From CAZYVD01 sp964651045 (GTDB taxonomy: Bacteria; Zhuqueibacterota; QNDG01; DSAB01): 27,593 nt of DNA. The position numbers and the translations under genes were made by a program. Below are positions 14,108 through 23,022 of this stretch, one piece after another (positions within the stretch are counted from its first letter, which is position 1; each line of letters opens with the position of its first letter). The notes beneath the pieces are model-generated. The model did not search any database, was not told where the DNA came from, and saw only the letters and a program-made list of their open reading frames with translations. The stretch is from NCBI GenBank assembly GCA_964651045.1, contig CAZYVD010000034.1, positions 1 to 27,593 on the forward strand, written 5' to 3'.

Positions 14108-15364
14108 TTATTGTAACAGGCTCTTCTCAGACCAGATCAAAACAATGTTTATAAGAGTCTCAACCGACTTTATCATGGCCTGAACAGGAATCCATTCGAG
14201 TCTGCTGTGAAAATTCATACCTCCTGTAAATATGTTCGGGGCAAGTAGTCCATTATAGCAGAGCCATGCACCATCTGTGCCTCCACGTATATATTTCAAT
14301 TCCGGTTCGATTCCCGATCTCCTTACCGCCTCCAGTGCATACTCCACAACCCTCGAATCCTCATCCAATTTAGCCTTCATGTTCCTGTATGTCTCATCTA
14401 TCTTTAAATCTATCTCTGCACCATGGTACCTGCGCAACATCTCTCTTCTGATCGATTTGAGACGCTCCTCCTTTTCCATCATTTTATCTGCTTCAAAATC
14501 TCTTATCAGTACTCTGAGTCGGGCCTCACTAACACCACCTGTGATATAATATGGATGCAGATATCCCTCCCTTTTCTCCGTTGTTTCAGGGGAAGGTTCA
14601 TCTTCGAGTTCCTTTACAATGTCTGCAGCAACTCTTACACTATTTACCATCTTCCCCTTTGCATATCCTGGATGAACACTACGCCCTCTTATCTTATACT
14701 CTGCAACAGAACCATTAAAGGTTTCGTTCTCGATCTCCCCCATCTTTCCGCCATCTACTGTGTAGCCAAAATCAGCACCAAATCTTCTCAGGTCAAAATA
14801 TTTTAATCCGTTGCCAACTTCCTCATCAACAGTGAATGCTACCTTTACACTGCCTCTCTTTATCTCAGGATGATCTATAAAATATTCAACCATTGTCATT
14901 ATCTCTGCTATTCCTGCCTTATCGTCTGCACCAAGAAGTGTCGAGCCGTCAGATGTTACTATATCGTTTCCGATGTTATTCTCAAGCTCGGGATTCTCAT
15001 CGACTCTAATTACACTGCTCTTATCTGCCGGCAGCACAATGTCACCCCCCCTATAATTCTCATGAAGAATAGGAACAACATCTCTCCCTGAGACTTCTGG
15101 AGATGTATCAATGTGTGCAAAGAACCCAATTACAGGGACCCGCGCCAATTCCGATTCTGGCAGATTTCCTGGTAGGGTAGCAGTCACATATCCATATTTA
15201 TCCATCACAGCATCCTCAATTCCAAGACTCCTGAGCTCATTGACAAGTACCTTCGAAAGCTTTTTCTGGCTCTCAGTACTCGGAAATCTATCATTTACAT
15301 TCTCTCTCGACTGAGTATCAAAACCTACATAAGAGAAAAATCGCTTTAACAATTTATCTCTCAT
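14108..15364 (-). CDS. pepT: Peptidase T, tripeptide aminopeptidase
   Basis: M20B family di-zinc aminopeptidase that removes N-terminal residues from tripeptides in the cytosol. Metal and catalytic residues: His84 and Asp86 in FFAHIDTSPEVSG, Asp147 in GADDKAG, Glu181-Glu182 in TVDEEVGNG, Asp204 in YTVDGG, and the final His in GGMNFHSRLEW. The 418 aa are the normal PepT length, and the lid domain between about 215 and 330 is intact. It starts at ATG 24 nt after dapD with a weak AAGGAA site, so it is cotranscribed. A peptidase inside a lysine operon may reflect shared demand for amino acids. Confidence 0.93.
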   Translation of the reverse strand: MRDKLLKRFFSYVGFDTQSRENVNDRFPSTESQKKLSKVLVNELRSLGIEDAVMDKYGYVTATLPGNLPESELARVPVIGFFAHIDTSPEVSGRDVVPILHENYRGGDIVLPADKSSVIRVDENPELENNIGNDIVTSDGSTLLGADDKAGIAEIMTMVEYFIDHPEIKRGSVKVAFTVDEEVGNGLKYFDLRRFGADFGYTVDGGKMGEIENETFNGSVAEYKIRGRSVHPGYAKGKMVNSVRVAADIVKELEDEPSPETTEKREGYLHPYYITGGVSEARLRVLIRDFEADKMMEKEERLKSIRREMLRRYHGAEIDLKIDETYRNMKAKLDEDSRVVEYALEAVRRSGIEPELKYIRGGTDGAWLCYNGLLAPNIFTGGMNFHSRLEWIPVQAMIKSVETLINIVLIWSEKSLLQ

Positions 15365-15388
15365 AGAATTCCTTTTCCATGTTGAACT

Positions 15389-16246
15389 TTATCTTAGCAG
15401 ATCCTCTAGTGTCGTAGTCTCTTCTGTCTTGGAATCTCTATACTTTATGATAACGGGAGTATAAATGGATATATTGTTCTCTGCACCATAACCATCTTTC
15501 ACTCCTCTTGCTCCAGGAACTACTACTGCATTCTCAGGAATATGAAGTGGGCAGCCATTACCTTTGCGAAGGATCTCATTCTTGACAAGATCATAGACAG
15601 GTGTAGACCCTGTTAGAATGGTTCCTGCACCGATGACTGCACCTCTCTGGACTATAGTCCCTTCATAAATTCCGCAATTGCCGCCTACAAGAACATCATC
15701 TTCTATGATCACAGGGAATGAACCTACTGGTTCAAGAACACCTCCGATCTGGGAACCAGCACTGATATGTACCCTCTTTCCAACCTGTGCACAGGAGCCG
15801 ATAAGAGCATTGGAATCTATCATCGTATCATCATCCACATATGCACCGATATTTATGTACATGGGCGGCATGCATGTGACACGATGTCCTATATAGCATC
15901 CATCTCTAATGGCAGAGCCGCCAGGTACAATTCTGACTCCATCATTTTCTCCTACAGCTTTCAATGGCATGGTGTTCTTGTCAAAAAATACAAATCTTTT
16001 GTCTATAGAGTAGTCACAAATTCTTCCAAACCTGAATCCCAGAAGAATTCCCTTCTTTACCCATTCATTAACCCGCCATTTTCCATCCCGCTTTTCAGCT
16101 GCTCTAATCCTTCCAGAATTGAGCTCTCTTTTCAGTATTTCAAACAGCTCAAGCGCCTTTTGCTCTACCATAGCTTCGGGAGGCCGATTAAAAATATCCT
16201 CTATCTGGCTCCTTAGATTCACGGCATCAAATCTTTTCTTTCTCAT
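15389..16246 (-). CDS. dapD: DapD, tetrahydrodipicolinate N-succinyltransferase
   Basis: Transfers succinate from succinyl-CoA to tetrahydrodipicolinate, opening the succinylase branch of diaminopimelate/lysine synthesis. The 285 aa show an N-terminal helical domain (about 1-100), then a left-handed beta-helix of hexapeptide repeats with GGSAIRDGCYIG, MPPMYINIGAYVDDDTMID, SCAQVGKRVHIS and IGGVLEPVGSFPVIIEDDVLVGG-type coils, and a C-terminal cap with PVIIKYRD. This is the DapD pattern and argues against the acetylating DapH. The gene lies 17 nt after dapA and 24 nt before pepT. Confidence 0.95.
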   Translation of the reverse strand: MRKKRFDAVNLRSQIEDIFNRPPEAMVEQKALELFEILKRELNSGRIRAAEKRDGKWRVNEWVKKGILLGFRFGRICDYSIDKRFVFFDKNTMPLKAVGENDGVRIVPGGSAIRDGCYIGHRVTCMPPMYINIGAYVDDDTMIDSNALIGSCAQVGKRVHISAGSQIGGVLEPVGSFPVIIEDDVLVGGNCGIYEGTIVQRGAVIGAGTILTGSTPVYDLVKNEILRKGNGCPLHIPENAVVVPGARGVKDGYGAENNISIYTPVIIKYRDSKTEETTTLEDLLR

Positions 16247-16263
16247 TTTAAATCTCTACACTG

Positions 16264-17151
16264 CTACTTAACCAGTCCAAGCTCTACAAGGCCACGTCTC
16301 AACTTCTCTTTGTTCTCCTTAGACATGGGTACCAATGGCAATCTATATCTTTCCTCTATAAGCCCCATCATTGCAAGTCCTGCCTTAACAGGGATGGGAT
16401 TTGTCTCAAGGAAATTCAACTTCATTAGTGGATAGAGTCTCTTCTGCATAATCATGGCCTCTCTAAATTTTCCCTCAAGGCAGAGATGTGTCAATTTTAC
16501 TGTCATCCCCGGCGCCTGATTTGATATTACAGATATTACCCCCACTCCGCCAAGAGCAATTATGGGTAGAGTATTTGGATCGTCGCCAGATATAATCTTA
16601 AAACCTTCTGGCATTTTAACTGCAAGTTCGCCTATCTGACCAATATTTCCAGAGGCTGCCTTCAAACCTATGATATTTTTAATCTCACTTAATCGGACAA
16701 CAGTATCGGGCAGTAGATTTGTCGAGGTACGGCCAGGAACATTGTAGAGTATGACAGGAACATCCACAGACTCGGCAACACTTTTAAAATGTTGATAAAG
16801 GCCTTCCTGTGTCGGCTTATTATAATAAGGAGTAACAGACAATATCCCATCGACACCAAGAGAGGAAACCCTTTTTGCCATCTCGACAACCTTTTCAGTA
16901 TTATACCCACCAGCACCGGCTATCACTGGAACTCTTCCTCCACTCTGCTCAACAACAATCTCAACAACTCTAAGATGCTCATCCACTGTAAGAGTCGCAC
17001 TCTCGCCTGTAGTACCACACGGCACAAGAAAATCTATCCCCTCTTTTATTTGAAAATCTACAAGACGACGAAGTGCCTCTTCATCAATCTTCCCATTCGA
17101 TTTGAATGGTGTGACGAGTGCAGTTCCACATCCTTTTATATCCTTCTTCAT
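16264..17151 (-). CDS. dapA: DapA, 4-hydroxy-tetrahydrodipicolinate synthase
   Basis: Condenses pyruvate with aspartate semialdehyde. The 295-aa TIM barrel shows GTTGES (46-51), Tyr110, Tyr136 in LYNVPGRT with Arg141, and the Schiff-base Lys164 in IGLKAASGN. I chose the ATG at 17151 because TAGGAG stands eight bases upstream and the product then has the family length. An open frame continues nine codons further to a TTG at 17178 that overlaps dapB and has no ribosome site. It starts 16 nt after the dapB stop. The neighbouring lysine genes favour DapA over N-acetylneuraminate or keto-acid lyases of the same fold. Confidence 0.95.
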   Translation of the reverse strand: MKKDIKGCGTALVTPFKSNGKIDEEALRRLVDFQIKEGIDFLVPCGTTGESATLTVDEHLRVVEIVVEQSGGRVPVIAGAGGYNTEKVVEMAKRVSSLGVDGILSVTPYYNKPTQEGLYQHFKSVAESVDVPVILYNVPGRTSTNLLPDTVVRLSEIKNIIGLKAASGNIGQIGELAVKMPEGFKIISGDDPNTLPIIALGGVGVISVISNQAPGMTVKLTHLCLEGKFREAMIMQKRLYPLMKLNFLETNPIPVKAGLAMMGLIEERYRLPLVPMSKENKEKLRRGLVELGLVK

Positions 17152-17167
17152 GACCCTGTCTCCTAAT

Positions 17168-17866
17168 TTATATTTCAATTATTTTATCCAGTACATATGA
17201 AAATTCAAAAAATCCTTTTTTATTAAGTATCCATCTTGCTGCAAACAGAGCTCCCTCTGCAAATCCCTCTCTGCTTCTTGCACTGTGCTGGAGACGAATA
17301 GAATCAACACTCGAATCGAAACTAACTGCATGAACGCCAGGAATGTATCCTGCCCTTACACTACTCACAGGTATCTCTTTATTATAGATTCTCTCCACAA
17401 TATTCCTTAAAAAAATTGCCGTTCCAGAGGGAGCATCCTTTTTAAATTTATGATGTGCCTCTTCTATATATGCATCATACTGATCAAACTTTTTGAATAG
17501 GGTTGCACTCTTCTCCACGATCCTGTAGAATAAATTGACCCCTATTGAAAAATTCGGAGCATATACAAACCCGACAGAACTATTCTCAACCATTTCTCTG
17601 ACTTCAGAGACCCTTTCATGCCATCCTGTAGTTCCGACCACGAGATTCTTTGAAAATTGGCAGCATATTCTTATGTTCTCGACAACTGCCTCAGGCACTG
17701 AAAAATCGATGCAAACATCTATATTATCCAGTACTTTTCCTGTCTTTTCATCCTCACGTAGAGGAGTCTCTATATCAAATAATGCACCTACTTCGACCCC
17801 CTCCCTTCTGGCCACACTCTCAATAATATGACCCATCTTTCCATAGCCAATGATCGCTATCTTCAT
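17168..17866 (-). CDS. dapB: DapB, 4-hydroxy-tetrahydrodipicolinate reductase
   Basis: NAD(P)H-dependent reductase acting after DapA. N-terminal Rossmann GYGKMGHIIE (7-16), DFSVPEA (about 54-60), GTTGW (78-82), APNFSIGVNLF, and the catalytic signature EAHHKFKKDAPSGTA. The 232 aa are shorter than the E. coli enzyme (273) and close to the short Bacteroidetes type. The ATG has AGAGAGGAAG upstream, 31 nt after lysC. Confidence 0.95.
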   Translation of the reverse strand: MKIAIIGYGKMGHIIESVARREGVEVGALFDIETPLREDEKTGKVLDNIDVCIDFSVPEAVVENIRICCQFSKNLVVGTTGWHERVSEVREMVENSSVGFVYAPNFSIGVNLFYRIVEKSATLFKKFDQYDAYIEEAHHKFKKDAPSGTAIFLRNIVERIYNKEIPVSSVRAGYIPGVHAVSFDSSVDSIRLQHSARSREGFAEGALFAARWILNKKGFFEFSYVLDKIIEI

Positions 17867-17897
17867 GATCTTCCTCTCTTAAATAGTAATATCTAAA

Positions 17898-19244
17898 TCA
17901 CCTTCCAAAAAACGCCCTGTGAAGCCTCTCAACAATCTTCTCAAGGTTTTCTTCATCTACAATCAATGTGCATCTTATTGGGGATGTTCTACTCTCAATT
18001 ATCTCTGCGAATAGACCGTCAAGGCTTTCTGATACAATCTTCTCAAATCCCTTTTTTTTCGAAATTCCCTCCCCAATCAGGGAAACCACAGCCTTTTTAT
18101 CAAGAACAACCGTATCCCCAAACTGACCAAGAAGACCTATCAATCTATCCCTGTCTGCACTATCTTCAAAGACAATAGAGATTGAGTCCCTCTTTTTAAA
18201 AATTTCATAAATTCTAATCGGCAGATCAGACAGTACACTCTTTATCTTGTTTTCATTTAACTTATCTCTATCTTTGCAGCAAAGCCTCAGACATAGAATT
18301 CTATTTTTTGATCCTATAGATTTTACAATTCCGGATGTTCTATCGGTTTGTGAGGTTATTATAGTTCCTCCTGCTACTGGATCCTTAGAACTGCGAATAT
18401 GGATTGGTATGTTCTTCTCTGCTGCAGGCCATATCGTTCTCGGATGGAGAACCTTTGCCCCAGAAATCGTAAGCTGAGAAGCCTCCTCGTATGAGAGATG
18501 AGCTATTGTAAATGCATTCCTTACAACCACAGGATCTGCACTCATGATCCCTGGTACATCTTTCCATATCTGAATCTCAGACACATCTAGGGCTGACCCA
18601 ATGAGCGTTGCAGTAAAATCGGACCCCTCGAATCCAAGAGTCGTGGTCTCTCCATCTACTGTTGATCCTATGAATCCCTGAACAAGAGGCAGTTTGTTTG
18701 ACTCTATTAATGGAAGAACCTCTCTCCTTATGTTACTATATGTCAGCTCTTTGTCAGGCACGGCTCTCGTAAAAAGACTATTGGTCTTGATCAGCTCTCT
18801 GGAATCCATCCACACCGTATTAAGACCGCGCTCTCTTGTGACCCTTTCCATCAAGACTGTTGCGATCAGTTCACCAAAGGACAATAAAGAATCAAGAAGC
18901 TTCTCATTAAGTGTTCCAGAAGCAGCTATTCTATCCAGATGATCACCTACTGCCAGAAAAAAGGATTCTATCTTTTGTTTTACATCTTTTGTATCACCAA
19001 TCAAACCATCTGCTATTCCAAGATGGTAATCTCTTATTCTCTCCATCTGCTCTACCGCATCTTTTAAATTCCCGGCCTCAGAGAGACGTCCGCACCGAAG
19101 AAGGTTGCGTGTCGTCTTTCCCATTGCCGAAAAAACGAGAATAGGATTTTTCCTCTCATGAGCCTTAATAATGTTTACAACACGCTCGATTCCAGCAGAA
19201 TCCTCGATCGAGGTACCACCAAACTTCATCACTATCATATCCAC
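17898..19244 (-). CDS. lysC: Aspartate kinase, monofunctional lysC type
   Basis: Phosphorylates aspartate, the committed step of the aspartate family. The 448 aa contain the kinase domain (1 to about 300) with KFGGTS (7-12), GELIATVLM near 124-132, TTLGFEGSDFTA (201-212) and a VPGIMSADP segment (230-238). A C-terminal ACT regulatory region (about 305-448) implies feedback control, probably by lysine. No homoserine dehydrogenase is fused. The GTG start at 19244 has GGAGG six bases upstream; the ATG two codons later is spaced less well. Oddity: the usual GRGGSD/GREGSD motif reads GFEGSD, with Phe205 where an Arg that contacts aspartate is normal. Confidence 0.93.
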   Translation of the reverse strand: MDMIVMKFGGTSIEDSAGIERVVNIIKAHERKNPILVFSAMGKTTRNLLRCGRLSEAGNLKDAVEQMERIRDYHLGIADGLIGDTKDVKQKIESFFLAVGDHLDRIAASGTLNEKLLDSLLSFGELIATVLMERVTRERGLNTVWMDSRELIKTNSLFTRAVPDKELTYSNIRREVLPLIESNKLPLVQGFIGSTVDGETTTLGFEGSDFTATLIGSALDVSEIQIWKDVPGIMSADPVVVRNAFTIAHLSYEEASQLTISGAKVLHPRTIWPAAEKNIPIHIRSSKDPVAGGTIITSQTDRTSGIVKSIGSKNRILCLRLCCKDRDKLNENKIKSVLSDLPIRIYEIFKKRDSISIVFEDSADRDRLIGLLGQFGDTVVLDKKAVVSLIGEGISKKKGFEKIVSESLDGLFAEIIESRTSPIRCTLIVDEENLEKIVERLHRAFFGR

Positions 19245-19304
19245 CAGATGCCTCCAGAAATCACAATAATTTCTATTTGAATCAAGCTTTTAAAATCATG
19301 ACCA

Positions 19305-20300
19305 CTAAGCCAGGCTCTTCAATTCCATGATTAACCTTGTATACAATTCAACACCTTTTTTAAGCTGGTCTTTTGAAACACGCTCATTATCGCTGTGAGC
19401 ACTCAAAGGCGATCCAGGCCCGATTAAAAGTGGCAAGCCCCAGTTCTTTAACAGGGGTATATCTGTAGTGTACGACATCTTTGCATGCTCGAAACCAGGC
19501 ATTGTCATGAGTGAAACCGGTTCGGTCTCAAAATGGTATTCGATCTCAGCTCGATCTTTCACTACAGACTCTATGCATCGCTTTATACTATTCGAATCTG
19601 TTGCTGTCCTTATCATGACTTCTGCCTTTGCCAGAGCAGGAATCACATTCGAATGGGTTCCTCCCTTCACCACACCAATGTTCAATGTTGTGAGGCCAAA
19701 ACGATCCTCTGAGGGCAATCTTAATTTTAAAAGATCATGACAGATGTTGATCAATTTTTCTATTGCAGAATCACCCTCTTCTGGATATGCAGAATGAGCC
19801 GCCCTGCCCCTTGCAATCAATTCAAACCTCAGGGCACCCTTTGTGCATGATGCAAGCCTGTTTTCTGTTGGCTCTCCGCATATTAAATAAACGCATCTAT
19901 TCGGAATCTCTGCTGCCTTCCTGGCCCCATCGCTGCCATACTCTTCCCCAACTACAAAAAGAAGTCCGATATCGTCCTCTCCTGCCTCAATCAATCTTTC
20001 TATACTCTTAATCTGACAGGCCAATACTCCTTTTGCATCGCAAGCACCGCGTCCATATATAAACTCATCATCCTCTGAATATCCTATATGGGGAGAAACC
20101 ACATCTGTGTGTGTTGATAGGACGATAAGCGGCTCACCTTTATATGCAAATATGTTCTTCCTCCCTGATCCAACATCCTGAAGATAAATCTCAAGACCCA
20201 TATCTTTTAGAAAATCCTCTAGAAAATCGGATATTATGTGTTCCTTACCACTTGGGGAAGGTATATCGATCAGAGCCTTTAATAATTCAAAAAGTTCCAA
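19305..20300 (-). CDS. M20-family deacylase, probable succinyl-diaminopimelate desuccinylase
   Basis: A 331-residue di-zinc amidohydrolase. Metal ligands and base: His64 and Asp66 in STHTDVV, Asp88 in GRGACDAKG, Glu119-Glu120 in VVGEEYGSDG, Glu143 in CGEPTEN, and a late His in PLSAHSDNE. The dimerisation lid with RAAHSAYPEEG is present. DapE, ArgE and LysK share these features. Being first in an operon with lysC, dapB, dapA and dapD, DapE activity is the natural inference, since that pathway needs a desuccinylase. It is shorter than typical DapE (about 375 aa). The start is TTG at 20300 with AAAGGTG seven bases upstream; no nearby in-frame ATG is preferable. Confidence 0.75.
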   Translation of the reverse strand: MELFELLKALIDIPSPSGKEHIISDFLEDFLKDMGLEIYLQDVGSGRKNIFAYKGEPLIVLSTHTDVVSPHIGYSEDDEFIYGRGACDAKGVLACQIKSIERLIEAGEDDIGLLFVVGEEYGSDGARKAAEIPNRCVYLICGEPTENRLASCTKGALRFELIARGRAAHSAYPEEGDSAIEKLINICHDLLKLRLPSEDRFGLTTLNIGVVKGGTHSNVIPALAKAEVMIRTATDSNSIKRCIESVVKDRAEIEYHFETEPVSLMTMPGFEHAKMSYTTDIPLLKNWGLPLLIGPGSPLSAHSDNERVSKDQLKKGVELYTRLIMELKSLA

Positions 20301-20336
20301 AACAGAACACCTTTATGTTAACTTTATTGGAATTAA

Positions 20337-20365
20337 AAGATACATAAATAGAGAAGAAAAGTCAA
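20337..20365 (-). promoter_or_regulatory. Promoter of the dap operon
   Basis: Minus strand TTGACT (20365-20360), 17 bp, TATCTT (20342-20337). The predicted start near 20330 leaves about 30 nt before the TTG of the first gene, too short for a lysine riboswitch or attenuator. Feedback on the LysC ACT region is therefore the likely control visible here. Confidence 0.65.
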
Positions 20366-20404
20366 GGTGTAGAAATCGCTTCTAATTAATAGTAATAGTG
20401 AAAA

Positions 20405-20445
20405 TTAAAAACAACGGTGCCACCACCGCAGGCGATAGCACCGTT
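20405..20445 (-). terminator. Intrinsic terminator of the C69 peptidase gene
   Basis: On the minus strand, 53 nt past the peptidase stop, AACGGTGC (20445-20438) pairs perfectly with GCACCGTT (20420-20413), with further GC-rich pairing inside, then GTTTTTAATTTT. It separates the peptidase from the dap promoter downstream. Confidence 0.8.
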
Positions 20446-20498
20446 ATGAAAGGAGGGATTATGAAAGTATTATTTTAAGATTATCTGATTACTCACCT

Positions 20499-22121
20499 TT
20501 ATTTTTCTTTTTTCCATACAGGCAGCTTGAAATGATTTCCGCGGACTTTCAGAATATCCCTGAGCCACTCCTCTGGATATCCAACAGACCTCGGCCTTCC
20601 TTTTTCATCTTTGACATAACCATCATTATATTTTGTCAATAAAAATTCTCCAAGCTGCTTCCATCTCTTAACCACCCTCTCGGCATGTGTTACAGAATAA
20701 TCAGTAAGAAATCGCTTCATTAACTCTATATCAGACTCATAAAGTTGAAGTGCCACCCGATCGATTACTGGCTGAAGTGCAATTAAGTTTCCTTCCAGTT
20801 CCTCCTGTACATTTTGAATGTCTTTTATCATGTATGAATATTTTAAATTTGCTATATTTGCAACAAAGTTGAAGACCCACCATGCAGAATCCCATGAAAA
20901 CTTACCAAGACTGCCTATCGTGTATGATTCAGGTATTTCCGTTATACCACAGTAGAGAGGCACATAGCATGTAGTATATGTATCGTCCATGCCATACCAG
21001 AAAACTCCTCCCACAGGATCGGCAAGCCATGGACGAGACTGGGACACAAATGAAAAAGCTGTCTGCTGTGTAGATATCGGCCTCTCCCACACATATTCCA
21101 CGCTATCGATTTCCCATGTAAGCGGACGCCATCTATTGGGCGTTCCAAATGGCCCAGCCTCCATACCCTTTGTCATATCAAATGGGGTACCTTCGTAATG
21201 ATCCCTCATAAGATTCATTACATCTTTAAGAGAAAGTTTTCTGTCTGGTTTAATCCAGAGAGGATATGGATCCGCGCCCTCTACACCCCTCTGAAAATCG
21301 GGTGAAAGATTCATTGAGGGTGCGCTTCTTCTGAAAATCGACCACACACGTGCAGCACAATAACGCAGCTTAGCAGGTGTTACTGGATCATAAGCGTCAC
21401 GAAAACTAAAAGGCCGTCCAGATTTTGGATCATAATAACCCTTCTTTATTGCAAAAGATATCACATTTTTCGAATAGAGACAATTATCCGGATCGTCTTT
21501 TGGAAATTCACCGATTCTCGACATGTTTGCATGAGCACAAATATATCCATCAGGAATCCGTCTTGCTACCCATACAGCTCCTTTGCCGCCTGGGCCTGTT
21601 CCGATCATTTCCATTATCCAGACTTCATTTGGATCTGCAATTGAAAACGACTCTCCTGTGCTTGCATAACCATATTCCTCCACTAGATCGGCCATGACCC
21701 TGATTGCTTCACGTGCACTCTTTGCCCGCTGGAGAGCAAGATTCATCAGAGTCCAGTAATGAAGCAGACCCTTTGGATTCTGAAGCTCCTCTCTTCCATC
21801 AAACGTAGTCTCCCCAATGGCAAGCTGATACTCATTCATCAAGCCTACTACAGCATATGTGTGCGCTACTTGTTTTATCTTTCCCCTGAGCTTTCCATTC
21901 CATCCTTTTATTTCTATAAATTCTCCAGGACTGTGATCCATAGCAGGGATATATGACAGATGAGCTAAAAACTCTCCATCACATGAGTAAGTTATCATTA
22001 CAGAACCATCTTTTGAAGCACCCTTGCTGATAAGGATGCTTGTACATGCCATCGATTTTCTCAAAGTTCCAACCGACACTACCATTAGAACCAGAACCAT
22101 AAATAGAACATTTTTCTTCAT
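20499..22121 (-). CDS. Secreted C69-family dipeptidase
   Basis: A 540-residue Ntn-hydrolase of peptidase family C69 (PepD-like dipeptidases). A signal peptide occupies about 1-25, and the mature protein should begin at Cys26 in SMACTSILISKGAS, the N-terminal nucleophile exposed on cleavage. The early segments DGSVMITYSCDG, YAVVGLMNEYQLAIGETTFDG and SFSIADPNEVWIMEMIGTGPGGKG-type blocks are family hallmarks. Secretion places peptide hydrolysis in the periplasm or outside, fitting with the amino-acid permease downstream on the other strand and with PepT. The ATG has GAGGTG five bases upstream. A monocistronic unit: promoter-like TTGATT/TAAATT (22202-22174) and the terminator at 20405-20445. Confidence 0.88.
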   Translation of the reverse strand: MKKNVLFMVLVLMVVSVGTLRKSMACTSILISKGASKDGSVMITYSCDGEFLAHLSYIPAMDHSPGEFIEIKGWNGKLRGKIKQVAHTYAVVGLMNEYQLAIGETTFDGREELQNPKGLLHYWTLMNLALQRAKSAREAIRVMADLVEEYGYASTGESFSIADPNEVWIMEMIGTGPGGKGAVWVARRIPDGYICAHANMSRIGEFPKDDPDNCLYSKNVISFAIKKGYYDPKSGRPFSFRDAYDPVTPAKLRYCAARVWSIFRRSAPSMNLSPDFQRGVEGADPYPLWIKPDRKLSLKDVMNLMRDHYEGTPFDMTKGMEAGPFGTPNRWRPLTWEIDSVEYVWERPISTQQTAFSFVSQSRPWLADPVGGVFWYGMDDTYTTCYVPLYCGITEIPESYTIGSLGKFSWDSAWWVFNFVANIANLKYSYMIKDIQNVQEELEGNLIALQPVIDRVALQLYESDIELMKRFLTDYSVTHAERVVKRWKQLGEFLLTKYNDGYVKDEKGRPRSVGYPEEWLRDILKVRGNHFKLPVWKKEK

Positions 22122-22173
22122 GACTGCACCTCACTGTTTAGATATTAATACATAAATATTAATTAATAGGATA

Positions 22174-22202
22174 AATTTAGATAAATTAACAAAGATAATC
22201 AA
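22174..22202 (-). promoter_or_regulatory. Possible promoter of the C69 peptidase gene
   Basis: Minus strand TTGATT (22202-22197), 17 bp, TAAATT (22179-22174), about 50 bp before the ATG. It is a moderate match in the divergent spacer. Confidence 0.35.
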
Positions 22203-22224
22203 GATGAAAATATTTCAAAATTAG

Positions 22225-22253
22225 TTGTATCTTTTTAAATTAGTTAATACATT
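22225..22253 (+). promoter_or_regulatory. Possible promoter of the SIMPL-domain gene
   Basis: TTGTAT (22225-22230), 17 bp, TACATT (22248-22253), about 50 bp before the ATG at 22303. It faces the peptidase promoter back to back, with the two elements partly interleaved. Confidence 0.35.
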
Positions 22254-22302
22254 AAAAATGGATATTGGTTTTAGATATTTTGAATATTAATGAGGAGAAG
22301 AG

Positions 22303-23022
22303 ATGGAAAATAAAAATCTTATTAATAGTCTTGTGTTGGGAATCTCAATATTCTTAGGACTGTCTACTCTGGGGCTTCTAATAGGAAAGAGTGCAATAAG
22401 AGTAAAGGAGTTCGAACGTACTGTAATTGTAAAGGGACTGTCAGAAAGAGAATATCCGGCAGACATTGTTCTATGGCCAATTAAGTTTACAGAGGCAAGT
22501 AATGATCTATCCGCTTTGTACGCCTCTCTGGAACAGAACACAAAAAAGATCCGCATTTTTCTTAAAAGGAATGGTATCGAGCAGTCAGAGATTTCAGTAT
22601 CTCCTCCTTATGTTACAGATAAGCTTGCACAGCAGTACGGCAGCGGACAGAAAGTTGAATTCAGATATACTGCACTCCAGACAGTCACCGTATACTCAAA
22701 AAAAGTTGATCTTGTCAGGAATACAATAAAAAAGCTGGCAGAGCTCGGCAAACAGGGGATCGCATTTTTTGGTGACGAATACAGCGCATCAATCGAATAT
22801 ATTTTTACAAAACTAAATGAAGTTAAACCAGAAATGATAGAAGAAGCAACAACAAAGGCAAGAGAGGTTGCAGAAAAATTTGCCAAAGATTCAAAGAGTC
22901 ATCTTGGAAAGATCAAAAGGGCAAGACAGGGACAATTCACAATATCACCACGTGATAGAAACAATCCTCATATTAAAAGAGTAAGGGTTGTATCAACAAT
23001 TGAGTATTATCTGTCAGATTAA
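22303..23022 (+). CDS. SIMPL-domain (DUF541) membrane-anchored protein
   Basis: 239 residues. One N-terminal membrane helix (about 8-28) is followed by an extracytoplasmic SIMPL/DUF541 domain (about 40-236). The family pattern is visible as VKGLSEREYPADIVLW near the start of the domain, an 'ISVSPPYVTD' segment after a helix, and an EEATTKAREVAEKFA helix in the C-terminal half. E. coli YggE is a relative, tied loosely to oxidative stress; the biochemical role of the family is unknown, and some members form ring-shaped oligomers. The ATG has GAGGAG upstream. It is transcribed alone. Confidence 0.85.
   Translation: MENKNLINSLVLGISIFLGLSTLGLLIGKSAIRVKEFERTVIVKGLSEREYPADIVLWPIKFTEASNDLSALYASLEQNTKKIRIFLKRNGIEQSEISVSPPYVTDKLAQQYGSGQKVEFRYTALQTVTVYSKKVDLVRNTIKKLAELGKQGIAFFGDEYSASIEYIFTKLNEVKPEMIEEATTKAREVAEKFAKDSKSHLGKIKRARQGQFTISPRDRNNPHIKRVRVVSTIEYYLSD

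Noticed and set aside
15767..16216. 149-codon plus-strand open frame inside dapD
   Set aside because: It is antisense to a fully conserved dapD with no ribosome site or family resemblance; a shadow frame.
20301..20412. Possible lysine riboswitch ahead of the dap operon
   Set aside because: The predicted leader is only about 30 nt, and the spacer lacks the long multi-helix L-box architecture.
20450..20478. AGGAGGG followed by a five-codon frame (MKVLF) on the plus strand, next to a hairpin, like a leader peptide
   Set aside because: The next plus-strand gene is 1.8 kb away, and the hairpin works as a minus-strand terminator for the peptidase gene. The ribosome-site look is probably chance.
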